In this document: positions 56,405-64,000 of the stretch, piece after piece
Layout: the number at the start of each line of letters is the position of its first letter
Position numbering within the stretch: position 1 is the first letter of the stretch
Assembly: GCF_022690685.1 (NCBI RefSeq)
Contig: NZ_JALCYY010000015.1
Span: 1 to 64,000 of the forward strand
Origin: Anaeromyxobacter terrae
GTDB lineage: Bacteria; Myxococcota; Myxococcia; Myxococcales; Anaeromyxobacteraceae
DNA length: 64,000 nucleotides
Direction: 5' to 3'
Notes under the pieces: generated by a model
Told to the model about the DNA's origin: nothing
The model's input: the letters and a program-made list of their open reading frames with translations, nothing else
The model's database searches: none
Translations under genes and position numbers: made by a program

Positions 56405-57448
56405 CTAGGTTCCTATGGGGCTGGCTGCAGCCTGAGGGCCAGGGGTCACCACTCGGGCGGCCGGGGCCGGTTGGCGCTCCGCAGCGCGTCGCCTCCGCCA
56501 CCTCGCAGGCGGCACCCCCACGAGCTTCTTGAACGCGCGGTTGAAAGCGGCCTCCGAGGCATAGCCGACCCGCGCCGCGATCCCCGCCACGCCGTCGTGG
56601 CTCGTCGCGATCAGGCCCGCGGCCACCTGCATCCGCCAGCGCGTCAGGTACTGCATGGGCGGCTCGCCGATGAGCGCGGCGAAGCGCTCCGCCAGCGACG
56701 AGCGGGCGAGGCCGGCCGCCCGCGCGAGCTGCTCCACGGTCCAGGGATCACCCGGGCTCGCGTGCAGCGCCGCCAGGGCCCGCCCGACGTGCGGGTCGCA
56801 CAGGCCGGCGAGCCATCCGGAGCGGTTCGGCGCGAGGCCCTCCACGTGGCGACGCACCAGCTCGACGAACATGAGCTCCGAGACCCGGCTCAGCACGCTC
56901 TCGCCCCCGAGTCCCGGGGTTCGCGACTCCGCCTCGGCCACCTCGACGAACCGGGACAGCCAGCCGCGACGCGGGCCGTCGCGGTCGCTCGCCCGCAGCA
57001 CGCGCGGGAGCGCGGCGAGGAGCGGGTTGAAGGGCCGCGCGTCGCATCCGAGGAATCCGCACACCAGCTCCACGTCCGCCGGCCCGGTTCCCCACTTCAC
57101 CCGGAACGGCAACGCCGAATCGGCGGTCCTCGCGTAGGCGGCGAGATCGGGGGGCGCGGCCCGCAGGCCGGGAGCGCTCGCGAGGACATGAGGATCGCCA
57201 TGCGGGAAGCAGATGACGTCGCCGGCCTCGAGCGCGAGCGGCGGCTCGCCGAGGATGCCACCCAGGCAACGGCCCCGCGTGACCGCATGGAACTCGATGA
57301 CATGGTCCACGCCGGGCATCACCTGGCCGGCGATGACGCTGGAGGGCGGCGCCTCGGCCACCCAGGGCGCGGCGCACTCCATGCGGAAGAAGACGGAGCC
57401 GGTGAGCCGGACCGAGGCGAGCACGTCGGCAAGCGGATCGGCGCTCAT
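56405..57448 (-). CDS. AraC-family regulator with cupin sensor domain
   Basis: A 347-residue protein. Residues 1-190 form a cupin-type sensor (VIEFHAVTRGRC, LEAGDVICFPHGDPHVL), and residues 235-330 carry the two AraC helix-turn-helices (WTVEQLARAAGLARSSLAERFAALIGEPPMQYL and GVAGIAARVGYASEAAFNRAFKKLVGVPPARWR). The C-terminus is alanine/proline-rich. It is divergent from a methyltransferase gene, and repeated GGGCAA-containing sites lie between them. Confidence 0.93.
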   Translation of the reverse strand: MSADPLADVLASVRLTGSVFFRMECAAPWVAEAPPSSVIAGQVMPGVDHVIEFHAVTRGRCLGGILGEPPLALEAGDVICFPHGDPHVLASAPGLRAAPPDLAAYARTADSALPFRVKWGTGPADVELVCGFLGCDARPFNPLLAALPRVLRASDRDGPRRGWLSRFVEVAEAESRTPGLGGESVLSRVSELMFVELVRRHVEGLAPNRSGWLAGLCDPHVGRALAALHASPGDPWTVEQLARAAGLARSSLAERFAALIGEPPMQYLTRWRMQVAAGLIATSHDGVAGIAARVGYASEAAFNRAFKKLVGVPPARWRRRRAAERQPAPAARVVTPGPQAAASPIGT

Positions 57449-57462
57449 CGGACCTCCGGTCC

Positions 57463-57527
57463 CGGACGGCCGGGCAAGGCTGGCGGACTCCCGGGCAACC
57501 GCCACCAGCGCACGGACGGCAGGGCAA
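57463..57527. promoter_or_regulatory. Repeated motif, candidate AraC binding sites
   Basis: CGGACGGCMGGGCAA occurs at 57463-57477 and 57513-57527 (one mismatch, 50 bp apart), with a shorter CCGGGCAA copy between (57491-57498). All are in the same orientation in the divergent promoter region, as AraC-type direct-repeat sites often are. Confidence 0.4.
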
Positions 57528-57617
57528 CGAAGACGGCGCGTCGAGCAGGTCCCGGCCGGCAGCACTCTCCTACATTCGACGCGGCGATCACGCCACCCAA
57601 CCCGAAGGGGAACGACC

Positions 57618-58478
57618 ATGAGCAGCCTCGACACCGCCACGCTCGCGCCCGAGCCCATCGCCGCTACACCGGCCCAGCTCGATCTCGCAACCATCAAGAC
57701 CAAGCAGCAGACCACCTGGGGCACCGGCGACTACTCCGTGATCGGCACGACGCTGCAGATCGTCGGCGAGACGCTCTGCGAGACGGCGGACCTCTCCGCA
57801 GGCGAGCGCGTGCTCGACGTCGCGTGCGGCAACGGCAACGCCGCCCTGGCGGCGGCCCGCCGCTTCGCGCTCGTGACCGGCGTCGACTACGTGCCGTCGC
57901 TGCTCGACCGGGCGCGCGCCCGTGCCGCCGCCGACGGGCTCGCGCTCGAGCTGCGGGATGGCGACGCCGAGGCGTTGCCGTTCGCGGACGGCGCGTTCGA
58001 CGTCGTGCTCTCCACGTTCGGCGTCATGTTCACGCCCGACCAGCCGCGCGCCGCTCGCGAGCTGCTGCGGGTGTGCCGCCACGGCGGCCGCATCGCGCTC
58101 GCGAGCTGGACCGCCGACGGCTTCATCGGAGAGGTCTTCAAGACGATCGGCGCCCACGTGCCGCCGCCGTCGGGCCTACGGTCCCCGATGGCGTGGGGCA
58201 CGGAGCCGCGTCTCGCCGAGCTGTTCGGAGGCGAGGCACGGGCGATCAGGACGCAGCGGCGCGACTTCCTCTTCCGCTATCGCTCGCCGGCGCACTGGCT
58301 CGAGGTGTTCCGCACCTGGTACGGACCGATTCACCGGGCGTTCCTGTCCCTGACTCCCGGCGCCGGGGCGGCGCTGGAGCGCGACCTCACGACGCTGCTC
58401 GAGGCGATGAACGTCGCGCGCGACGGCACGCTCACCGTGCCCGGCACGTACCTCGAGGCGGTGATCACCCGCGCCTGA
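57618..58478 (+). CDS. Class I SAM-dependent methyltransferase (UbiE/COQ5-like)
   Basis: A 286-residue methyltransferase: motif I VLDVACGNGNAALAAARR (about 68-85), the acidic strand ELRDGDAEALPFADGAFDVVLSTFG and a post-motif HGGRIALASW. The N-terminal region IKTKQQTTWGTGDYSVIGTTLQ is usual for small-molecule methyltransferases. Start ATG 57618 has GGGG AACG upstream. Probably induced by the divergent AraC regulator. Substrate unknown. Confidence 0.9.
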   Translation: MSSLDTATLAPEPIAATPAQLDLATIKTKQQTTWGTGDYSVIGTTLQIVGETLCETADLSAGERVLDVACGNGNAALAAARRFALVTGVDYVPSLLDRARARAAADGLALELRDGDAEALPFADGAFDVVLSTFGVMFTPDQPRAARELLRVCRHGGRIALASWTADGFIGEVFKTIGAHVPPPSGLRSPMAWGTEPRLAELFGGEARAIRTQRRDFLFRYRSPAHWLEVFRTWYGPIHRAFLSLTPGAGAALERDLTTLLEAMNVARDGTLTVPGTYLEAVITRA

Positions 58479-58489
58479 GCGCCGCCCGC

Positions 58490-59431
58490 TCATGGGCGGA
58501 GCGTCAGGACGGCCACGAGCTGGTCTCCGCGGCCTTCCGCGTTCAGCCGGCGCACTCGTCGCCCGAGCGCTGCACGCTCGCGCGCAGGCAGGACGCGCGC
58601 GTCCCAGGGGGCGCCGGGGCGAACGAGCGGTATGCCGCGCCTCGCCTGCTCCGAGCCCCAGAACTGGAACTCCGTGGAGTCGTACTCGATGCGCTGCAGA
58701 GAGAACCCGGTCGCGTCTGCGAGCGCGCGAAGGCTCTCCACGCTGTGCAGGTACAGGTGACGGGGGGCGTCTATCTGGATCCAATGCTCCCGGTAGTGCT
58801 CCCAGGCGGCCGAGGACACGGTCGGGATGCGCAGGAGCAGCACGCCCTCCGGCGACAACCGGTCGCGCGCAGCGTTCAGGGTCCCGTGCTGATCGGGCAA
58901 GTGCTCGAGCACGTGATGGAGCATGATCAGCTTGTACGCGCCGGTGACTGCGTCGAGCGTCTTCTTGTGCGCGATGACGCGACCCTCGACGACCACATCC
59001 GCCGGCAAGAAGGCGTCGATACCTTCCGCTCGGGTGAACCCCGCTCGGACGAGATCCAGCACACGCTGTCCGTTGCCGCACCCGACATCCAGCACCGGAT
59101 CGTCGCGCCGGACTCGAAGGTCACGGAACCGGCGGAGATCGGCGTTCGGGTGATGCGCATACAGGAGGCGTCCGATCGGGCCGCCACGGCCTTCGTAAGC
59201 CCATCGATCCACGAGGGCTCGACGGATGCTCCGCTTGCGAAGCTTCGGTGCCGCGAAGCTGTAATACGCACCCGTGTAGTGGCGGCTCAGATCCTCCGGG
59301 ATCTGCCCGATCTGCAGGCACCCGCAGGACCGGCACTGGAAGTAGTCATACGACTCCCGCGTGCCGAACATCACCTCCGGAACACGGTAGACAGCTCCGC
59401 CCTCTCCGCTGCAGATCCGGCACACGTTCAT
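58490..59431 (-). CDS. Class I SAM-dependent methyltransferase with N-terminal zinc ribbon
   Basis: A 313-residue protein. An N-terminal knuckle (CRICSGEGG, CRSCGCLQ) precedes the methyltransferase fold: VLDVGCGNGQRVLDLVR, the KLIMLHHVLEHLPDQ motif and LSPEGVLLLRIPTVSS. This layout (zinc ribbon plus Methyltransf_23) is common for sugar-C-methyl or polysaccharide-linked methyltransferases. It converges with the previous gene, 12 bp apart at the ends. Confidence 0.88.
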   Translation of the reverse strand: MNVCRICSGEGGAVYRVPEVMFGTRESYDYFQCRSCGCLQIGQIPEDLSRHYTGAYYSFAAPKLRKRSIRRALVDRWAYEGRGGPIGRLLYAHHPNADLRRFRDLRVRRDDPVLDVGCGNGQRVLDLVRAGFTRAEGIDAFLPADVVVEGRVIAHKKTLDAVTGAYKLIMLHHVLEHLPDQHGTLNAARDRLSPEGVLLLRIPTVSSAAWEHYREHWIQIDAPRHLYLHSVESLRALADATGFSLQRIEYDSTEFQFWGSEQARRGIPLVRPGAPWDARVLPARERAALGRRVRRLNAEGRGDQLVAVLTLRP

Positions 59432-59719
59432 CGTCGCGACATCGTAGCCGAGATGAGGCTCCTCTGGCGGCCGGCCTGACCCGGCTCGTCGCCGCCGCAA
59501 CCCACGGCGGCGGACGTGCTGCCGCGGGGGCGGCGGTCAGGCCCCAGCGGACGCCGGGACCGACGGCGACCTCGCAGCGCTCACGAACGAGGCCGTCGAC
59601 GATCACCTCCGGGTGCCCGGGGGAACCCTTCGCGCCCGCGGGCGTCGTGGAGGGTGACGATCGCGCGAGCGGTGCGATCGGGGCGGTTGGACGCGGACGC
59701 GTCCTCGCGAGGAGAGCAC

Positions 59720-60256
59720 ATGCGGATCTCGGGCTGGAGTCATGCGGGAGTCTGCGCCGCGCTGCTGCTGGCCGCGGGCGGCGCACGGGCGCAGGCGTCG
59801 GCGCCTCGGCAGGCGGAGCGGACGGATCGGATCTTCCTCGAGCGGGCCCTCGGCGTGAACGAGCTGGAGCTCCGGCTCGGACGCCTCGCCTCCGAGCGGG
59901 CGGCGAGCCCCGACGTGAAGGCGATGGGTGAGAAGATGATCGAGAACCATGGCGCGCTGAAGCGGCGGCTGGCCGAGCTCGCGCGGGCTGCCGGCGCCTC
60001 GGGCGACGCCACCCTGACCGCGGAGCAGCAGCAGACGTTCGCGCGGGTCGAGGCGCAGACGGGCGCCGCGTTCGACGACGCGTTCCGGAAGACCGTCGAC
60101 GCCGGCCACGTCGGCGAGCTCGCGATGTACCGGGACGAGGTGACCCGGGCGGCGAGCCCGCAGCTGCGCGCGTTCGCCGAGGAGCGCGTCGGGAAGCTCG
60201 AGCAGGCGGTCGCGAAGCAGCAGCAGCCCGCGAGCGCGATGTCGCAGGAGAGGTAG
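59720..60256 (+). CDS. DUF4142 secreted protein
   Basis: A 178-residue exported protein with a signal peptide (VCAALLLAAGGARAQ) and a ferritin-like helical DUF4142 domain (FLERALGVNELELRLGRLASERAASPDVKAMGEKMIENHGALKRRL; FDDAFRKTVDAGHVGELAMYRDE). The family resides in the periplasm; function is unclear, with hints of stress response. GAGGAGAG precedes the ATG. Confidence 0.88.
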   Translation: MRISGWSHAGVCAALLLAAGGARAQASAPRQAERTDRIFLERALGVNELELRLGRLASERAASPDVKAMGEKMIENHGALKRRLAELARAAGASGDATLTAEQQQTFARVEAQTGAAFDDAFRKTVDAGHVGELAMYRDEVTRAASPQLRAFAEERVGKLEQAVAKQQQPASAMSQER

Positions 60257-60368
60257 GCGCACGAGCCACGCTTCGGGAGCACCTTCGGCTCCCTGTCCGG
60301 GAGCGAGCCTCGGGTCGGCCAGCGACGATTCGACGTGCCCGAGCCCCCCCCGAGCGTCGGCTCCGCGT

Positions 60369-60935
60369 TCAGCGATCGAGTCCGGCGGAGTGGAGGCCGC
60401 CGCCCGGCGCCCCGACGACCTCGAAGAAGGTGCTCTCCGCGGCGCGCCGCCGGCACGCGCGCGCGAAGCCGCTCGGCGAGCTGCCCACGAGTCGCCGGAA
60501 CGTGCGCGTGAAGTGACTCTGGTCGGCGAAGCCGAGCGCGGCGGCCACACCGCCGATCGTCGTGCCGCCGCCCTCCAGCAGCTGCTTCGCCCGCTCGACT
60601 CGCGACCGGAGCACGTACGCCATCGGGCTCTCCCCGGTCCTCAGGCGGAACTGCCGGGCGAAGTGGAACCGGCTGACTCCGGCGACGGCGGCGAGCTGGC
60701 CGAGTGACAGGTGCTGCCCGACGTTCTCCTCGATGAAGGCCGTCACTCGCCCGAACGCAGGCTCGCCGAGGCCGCCGGGCCGGGGGACGTCGCGGGCGCA
60801 GGTGTGCCGAGCGAGCAGGCGGAGCGCGACCGCGTTCGCCGCGCCCCCGACGATCTGCCGACCCTGCCTTTGCATGCGGCGGCCCCACCGGCGGCGGCAC
60901 CGGACGAGCCCGATGCGGCAGGACGAGCAAGTCAT
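60369..60935 (-). CDS. AraC-type DNA-binding protein, probably truncated at the N-terminus
   Basis: The C-terminal 120 residues are a complete AraC domain (ENVGQHLSLGQLAAVAGVSRFHFARQFR and GGVAAALGFADQSHFTRTFRRLVGSSPSGF), preceded by NAVALRLLARH and a basic linker as in full-length regulators. The usual sensor domain of about 150 residues is absent, and the first 30-50 codons are low-complexity and Arg/Cys-rich. ATG 60935 is chosen; ATG 60875 is possible. It may be a remnant or a naturally short regulator. Confidence 0.65.
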   Translation of the reverse strand: MTCSSCRIGLVRCRRRWGRRMQRQGRQIVGGAANAVALRLLARHTCARDVPRPGGLGEPAFGRVTAFIEENVGQHLSLGQLAAVAGVSRFHFARQFRLRTGESPMAYVLRSRVERAKQLLEGGGTTIGGVAAALGFADQSHFTRTFRRLVGSSPSGFARACRRRAAESTFFEVVGAPGGGLHSAGLDR

Positions 60936-61106
60936 CCGGCGACGGTCCCCCGTCAAGGCTCGTCAGGGCTCCGGCCAATTCCCATTTACGAGCCCCGGGC
61001 CCCTCGACTCCCCAGGCGCACGCGATCCACGTCGCAGCACGACGGTTCAAGACACGGCCCGGAGCAACGCACAGCATCCCCCACGGACGTCAGCGGAGGA
61101 GAGACA

Positions 61107-61263
61107 TGAGCGCCATCTCGCCCCGCGAGCAGCGCGAGATCGCCCGGCGGTCGCCGAGGTCGCGCTCGCGTTCGTGAAGCAGCACCACCCGGCGCGCTCC
61201 TCGGTCGTGGAGCGCGTCTTCACTCGCGGGGACGCTGAGCCCCAGCAGGAGCCGAGGCCATGA
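61107..61263 (+). pseudogene. Small ORF with a frameshift, coupled to the hydrolase gene
   Basis: MSAISPREQREIARR begins after AGGAGAGAC; a single-base shift near 61146 leads into [31 protein letters not shown], which ends in a TGA overlapping the next ATG by 4 bp. Together the two halves would make a protein of about 51 residues. The coupling at the 3' end argues that the second frame was once translated. Sequence error is possible. Confidence 0.35.
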
Positions 61264-62132
61264 GCAGGATCACGACGAGGGACGGCACCGAGATCTTCTA
61301 CAAGGACTGGGGCTCCGGGCAGCCCGTGGTCTTCTCGCACGGCTGGCCCCTCACCGCCGACGCATGGGACGCCCAGATGATCTTCCTGGGCGAGCGTGGC
61401 CACCGCGTCGTCGCTCATGACCGGCGAGGACACGGGCGGTCGAGCCAGCCGTGGACCGGCAACGACATGGACACGTACGCGGACGATCTCGCCGAGCTCC
61501 TCGGCGCGCTCGACCTGCGGGAGGTCATCCTGGTCGGCCACTCCACCGGCGGTGGCGAGGTTGCCCGCTACGTCGGCCGCCACGGCACGGCGCGCGTCGC
61601 CAAGGTCGTGCTGCTCGGCGCCGTCCCGCCGCTGATGCTCGAGACGAAGGCCAACCCCGGTGGCCTGCCGATCCAGGCCTTCGACCAGATCCGCGCCGGC
61701 ACGCTCAGGGACCGCTCGCAGTTCTTCAGGGATCTGGCGGTGCCGTTCTACGGCTACAACCGGAAGGGCGTGAAGCTCTCGCAGGGCGTCGTGGACGCGT
61801 TCTGGCTGCAGGGGATGCAGGGCGGCATCAAGGGCGAGCTCGACTGCATCAAGCAGTTCTCCGAGACGGACTTCACGGAGGACCTGAAGAAGTTCGACGT
61901 GCCGACGCTCATCGTGCACGGCGACGACGACCAGATCGTCCCGATCGCCGCCTCCGCGCTCCGGTCAGCGAAGCTCGTGAAGGGAGCGACGCTGAAGATC
62001 TACCCGGGCGGCCCGCACGGCATCGCCACCACGCTGGCGGACAGGTTCAACGCCGATCTGCTCGAGTTCATCCGGTCCGGAACGCAGTACGTCTCCATGC
62101 CTTCCGAAGGCACGCAGCCCCTGACGCACTAG
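61260..62132 (+). CDS. Alpha/beta hydrolase (non-haem chloroperoxidase-like esterase)
   Basis: A 290-residue hydrolase with an oxyanion HGWPL, nucleophile Ser95 in GHSTGGG, the acid in HGDDDQIVP (222-224) and His253 in GGPHGIATT. The pattern matches cofactor-free haloperoxidase/esterase enzymes, which hydrolyse esters and can perhydrolyse acids. The start overlaps the stop of the frameshifted small ORF. Confidence 0.93.
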   Translation: MSRITTRDGTEIFYKDWGSGQPVVFSHGWPLTADAWDAQMIFLGERGHRVVAHDRRGHGRSSQPWTGNDMDTYADDLAELLGALDLREVILVGHSTGGGEVARYVGRHGTARVAKVVLLGAVPPLMLETKANPGGLPIQAFDQIRAGTLRDRSQFFRDLAVPFYGYNRKGVKLSQGVVDAFWLQGMQGGIKGELDCIKQFSETDFTEDLKKFDVPTLIVHGDDDQIVPIAASALRSAKLVKGATLKIYPGGPHGIATTLADRFNADLLEFIRSGTQYVSMPSEGTQPLTH

Positions 62133-62258
62133 CCCTCTCGACACTCTCCCGACCCAGGGCCGCAAATCGGCGATGCCGAGCCGCGGGGCCTATCGCGGTG
62201 CGTGGAATAGGCGCATGGTCGAGTGACGGCCAGCAGCCTGGGCCGAGAGGAGTAGGTC

Positions 62259-62366
62259 ATGGCAAGCAACAATTCCTGGAGCTCCTGGTCCCTGACGACG
62301 AAGCTCACGGTCAGCGTCGGTCTCGCCCTCGCCGCCGTGCTCGTCGTCGCTCTCAACTTCGCTTAG
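62259..62366 (+). CDS. 35-residue single-helix membrane peptide
   Basis: MASNNSWSSWSLTTKLTVSV starts the peptide, which ends VVALNFA. GAGAGGAG precedes the ATG by 8 bp. The hydrophilic Ser/Asn/Trp N-terminus and a single Val/Ala/Leu-rich helix (residues 16-34) are typical of small bacterial membrane proteins. No family recognised. Confidence 0.5.
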   Translation: MASNNSWSSWSLTTKLTVSVGLALAAVLVVALNFA

Positions 62367-62587
62367 CCACCGTATGCGCGCCCCGGTGAAACCGCCGGGG
62401 CGCCCGGTCGGCGTGCGCCCCGTTCACCGATGCGAAGGATCGAGCCGCCGATGCCACCGTGCTCGGCGCCCGGCCTTCCCCCGTTCGGGCGAAGCGTCGG
62501 TGCCGTTTTGCGCATCCGCAGGCCGCGGAATTGCCGAACGTGTCGACACGCGTACGATGCGAGGACCACTGCGGAGGGATTGCAGGG

Positions 62588-62902
62588 ATGGCCGCAACCG
62601 AAAAGCAGAAGCAGTCGCTGTACTTCCCCGACGAGACGCTGCGCGAGATCATGAAGGAGTCGATCCGGCTCGACCGGTCGCTCTCCTGGACCGTTCAGCA
62701 GGCATGGCGCGTGGCGCGCGCGCAGGTCCAGAGCTTCCCGGCGGCGGACCGGCGCGACGAAGCCGCCCGCGAGCCGAGAGTTTCTCCCGTGCGCGAGCCG
62801 CAGGCCTCCAGCGAGCGCGTCGCCGATTTCGATCGGCGCCGACCCTCCGCTCAGGTCCGCGAGTTCCTCAGGGGGAAGTTCGACCGCGAGCTGACGAGCT
62901 AG
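62588..62902 (+). CDS. TIGR04563-type small protein (myxobacterial)
   Basis: A 104-residue protein with the pattern KQKQSLYFPDETLREIMKES then SLSWTVQQAWRVAR, as in the TIGR04563 family known mostly from Myxococcota. The N-terminal strand-helix-helix recalls a ribbon-helix-helix DNA-binding unit. The C-terminal half is charged and likely disordered. This assignment is from remembered family patterns. Confidence 0.75.
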   Translation: MAATEKQKQSLYFPDETLREIMKESIRLDRSLSWTVQQAWRVARAQVQSFPAADRRDEAAREPRVSPVREPQASSERVADFDRRRPSAQVREFLRGKFDRELTS

Positions 62903-62947
62903 CTGAGGCCGCGACCCGCGGCTCACAGCGTCGTTCGCACCGCGCTC

Positions 62948-63379
62948 TCAGGCCGCCCGGCGTTCCACCCGGATGATGCGGCCGCCGTCGTCGTGGTGCA
63001 CCACGCACACGGCGGTGCCGCGGCCGGCCAGGATCTCGTCCTCCGACAGCTCGAAGTGCCGGGCGTAGTCGCTCACCGACTGCACCTCGGGGCTGCGCAC
63101 CTTCAGCGCCGGCAGCCGGTTCCACAGGAGCAGGGTTCCGGAGGTCCCGACCAGCGCCATCGCGTACCCCTGGACGTCGGGGGTCGAGCCGGCGGACGCG
63201 AGCTTCATCAGCGCGAGCTGGGAGAGGACGTTCACGTCGGCCGCCCAGGAGAAGGACCGCATCACCGGGTACCACAGCTTCAGCCACGCCCCCCACATCA
63301 GGACGGTGGAGGCGTCGGAGCAGAGCCGCTGATGCCAGCGCAGGCGATCCCGCGCGTTGATGATGAGTGAACCGCTCAT
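62948..63379 (-). CDS. pgaD: PgaD-like subunit of poly-N-acetylglucosamine synthase
   Basis: A 143-residue protein with two membrane helices (about 27-47 and 67-90), LIINARDRLRW at the start and WNRLPALKV after the second helix, as in PgaD, which binds c-di-GMP together with PgaC and is needed for polymerisation of beta-1,6-GlcNAc. The C-terminal ELSEDEILAGRGTAVCVVHHDDGG is typical. ATG 63379 or GTG 63412 are possible starts; the latter overlaps pgaC by 14 bp. Confidence 0.8.
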   Translation of the reverse strand: MSGSLIINARDRLRWHQRLCSDASTVLMWGAWLKLWYPVMRSFSWAADVNVLSQLALMKLASAGSTPDVQGYAMALVGTSGTLLLWNRLPALKVRSPEVQSVSDYARHFELSEDEILAGRGTAVCVVHHDDGGRIIRVERRAA

Positions 63380-63398
63380 TTGTTCGATCTCTTCGACG

Positions 63399-64000
63399 TC
63401 AGCGAATGCCACGGTCCGGGCTGATCCAGCGAGCCCGCTTGCCCTGGCTGCGCAGGAGGACCTTCGGGTATGCCACGACGATTGACGCGGTGTTGATGAT
63501 CCAGAACGCGAAGGGATACCAGATCATCCAGAACAGGTTCCGCCCGAGTCCGCGGTCGTAGCGGCTGTCCAGCCACTTACTGAACGCGAACTGCAACAGG
63601 CAGGTGGTGCCCAGGATGACGCCGCTTCCCTGCGGGCTCAGCGGGGAACCTATCACCGGCAGAGCGCCCCCGGGAAGCAGGATCCCCTGGAGCCACAGCA
63701 CCGTCAGGAGCAGCATCGAGTAGCACCAGAACACACTCACGCACATCTCCACCAGCAGCGGCCACAGGAAGCTCTGGCTCGGATGACGCAGCACGTCGAG
63801 GTTCTTCAGCAGCACCTGGGCGCCGCCCATGGCCCAGCGCAGACGCTGCTTCCACAGCCCCTTCAGCGTCTCCGGCATCAGGATCCACGTGAGCGCATTC
63901 GGCTCGAAGCGCACGTCCCAGCCCGCGCGCTGAAGCTTCCAGGTGATGTCGATGTCCTCCGTGAGCATGTCGGCGCTCCAGTAGCCGACCTGGTGCACCG
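63399..64000 (-). CDS. pgaC: Poly-beta-1,6-N-acetylglucosamine synthase (partial, 5' end outside window)
   Basis: The visible C-terminal 200 codons show the GT2 family TEDIDITWKLQ (catalytic ED) and KQRLRWAMGG (QxxRW) motifs, then four membrane helices. They match PgaC of the pga/ica exopolysaccharide operon, which polymerises UDP-GlcNAc and extrudes it across the inner membrane. The 5' end lies beyond base 64000. With PgaD it indicates a biofilm-adhesin locus. Confidence 0.92.
   Translation of the reverse strand, partial: VHQVGYWSADMLTEDIDITWKLQRAGWDVRFEPNALTWILMPETLKGLWKQRLRWAMGGAQVLLKNLDVLRHPSQSFLWPLLVEMCVSVFWCYSMLLLTVLWLQGILLPGGALPVIGSPLSPQGSGVILGTTCLLQFAFSKWLDSRYDRGLGRNLFWMIWYPFAFWIINTASIVVAYPKVLLRSQGKRARWISPDRGIR

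Overview
This is a very G+C-rich bacterial window (most genes end nearly every codon in G or C) of myxobacterial type. A TIGR04563-type small protein, a mitochondrial-EFG1-like elongation factor G, DUF1540 and DnaJ-zinc-finger small proteins and a split-Soret cytochrome c all point to Myxococcota, and Anaeromyxobacter or a close relative is the likeliest source. The species name is inference; no rRNA is present.

Layout. (1) 0-10.5 kb: end of a membrane glycosyltransferase-like gene, two universal stress proteins, then a tightly overlapping run of a Na+/K+-type P-type ATPase (broken by a frameshift near 2925), an archaeal-type fructose-bisphosphate aldolase/phosphatase and a YcbZ/LonH-like protease, followed by a Tat-exported split-Soret cytochrome c and a hydrogenase-maturation-type peptidase. 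(2) 10.5-17.1 kb, minus strand: a MacA-MacB(ATPase)-MacB(permease)-TolC export operon, then a lipid kinase and a phosphoesterase whose coding ends overlap. (3) 17.3-18.5 kb: DUF1540 protein, tmRNA (ssrA) with promoter and terminator, and an IF-1 gene. (4) About 18.1-37.5 kb: an accessory zone with mixed base composition, many single uncharacterised genes, gene fragments, and three further sequences resembling the tmRNA 3' end (about 21.72, 24.79 and 33.72 kb). I read this as relics of repeated integration at ssrA; no integrase remains. It holds an orphan molybdopterin oxidoreductase, a GFA protein, a rhodanese, lipoproteins, an oxidoreductase, a cupin, a phosphatase and others, with the housekeeping-like rsgA in between. 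(5) 36.9-38.2 kb: ECF sigma factor and two small proteins. (6) 38.6-42 kb: an EFG1-like EF-G followed after 15 bp by a RecA/KaiC-like ATPase fused to a SLOG-like domain. (7) 42-52 kb: Tat-exported metallo-beta-lactamase-fold protein, a second IF-1, a MOSC-reductase-ferredoxin fusion and assorted small enzymes. (8) 52-62 kb: ferritin-like protein and zinc ribbon, a TetR-controlled pair of SCP2-domain proteins with visible operators, AraC regulators, methyltransferases and an alpha/beta hydrolase. (9) 62.3-64 kb: a 35-residue membrane peptide, TIGR04563 protein, and pgaD/pgaC for poly-N-acetylglucosamine export (pgaC runs off the window).

The most interesting unexplained signals are the EF-G/ATPase-SLOG pair, set in a neighbourhood unusually rich in translation factors (tmRNA, two IF-1 copies, RsgA, EF-G paralogue, YbaK-type deacylase), the serial ssrA-like attachment remnants, and the TetR/SCP2 operon with two matching operators.
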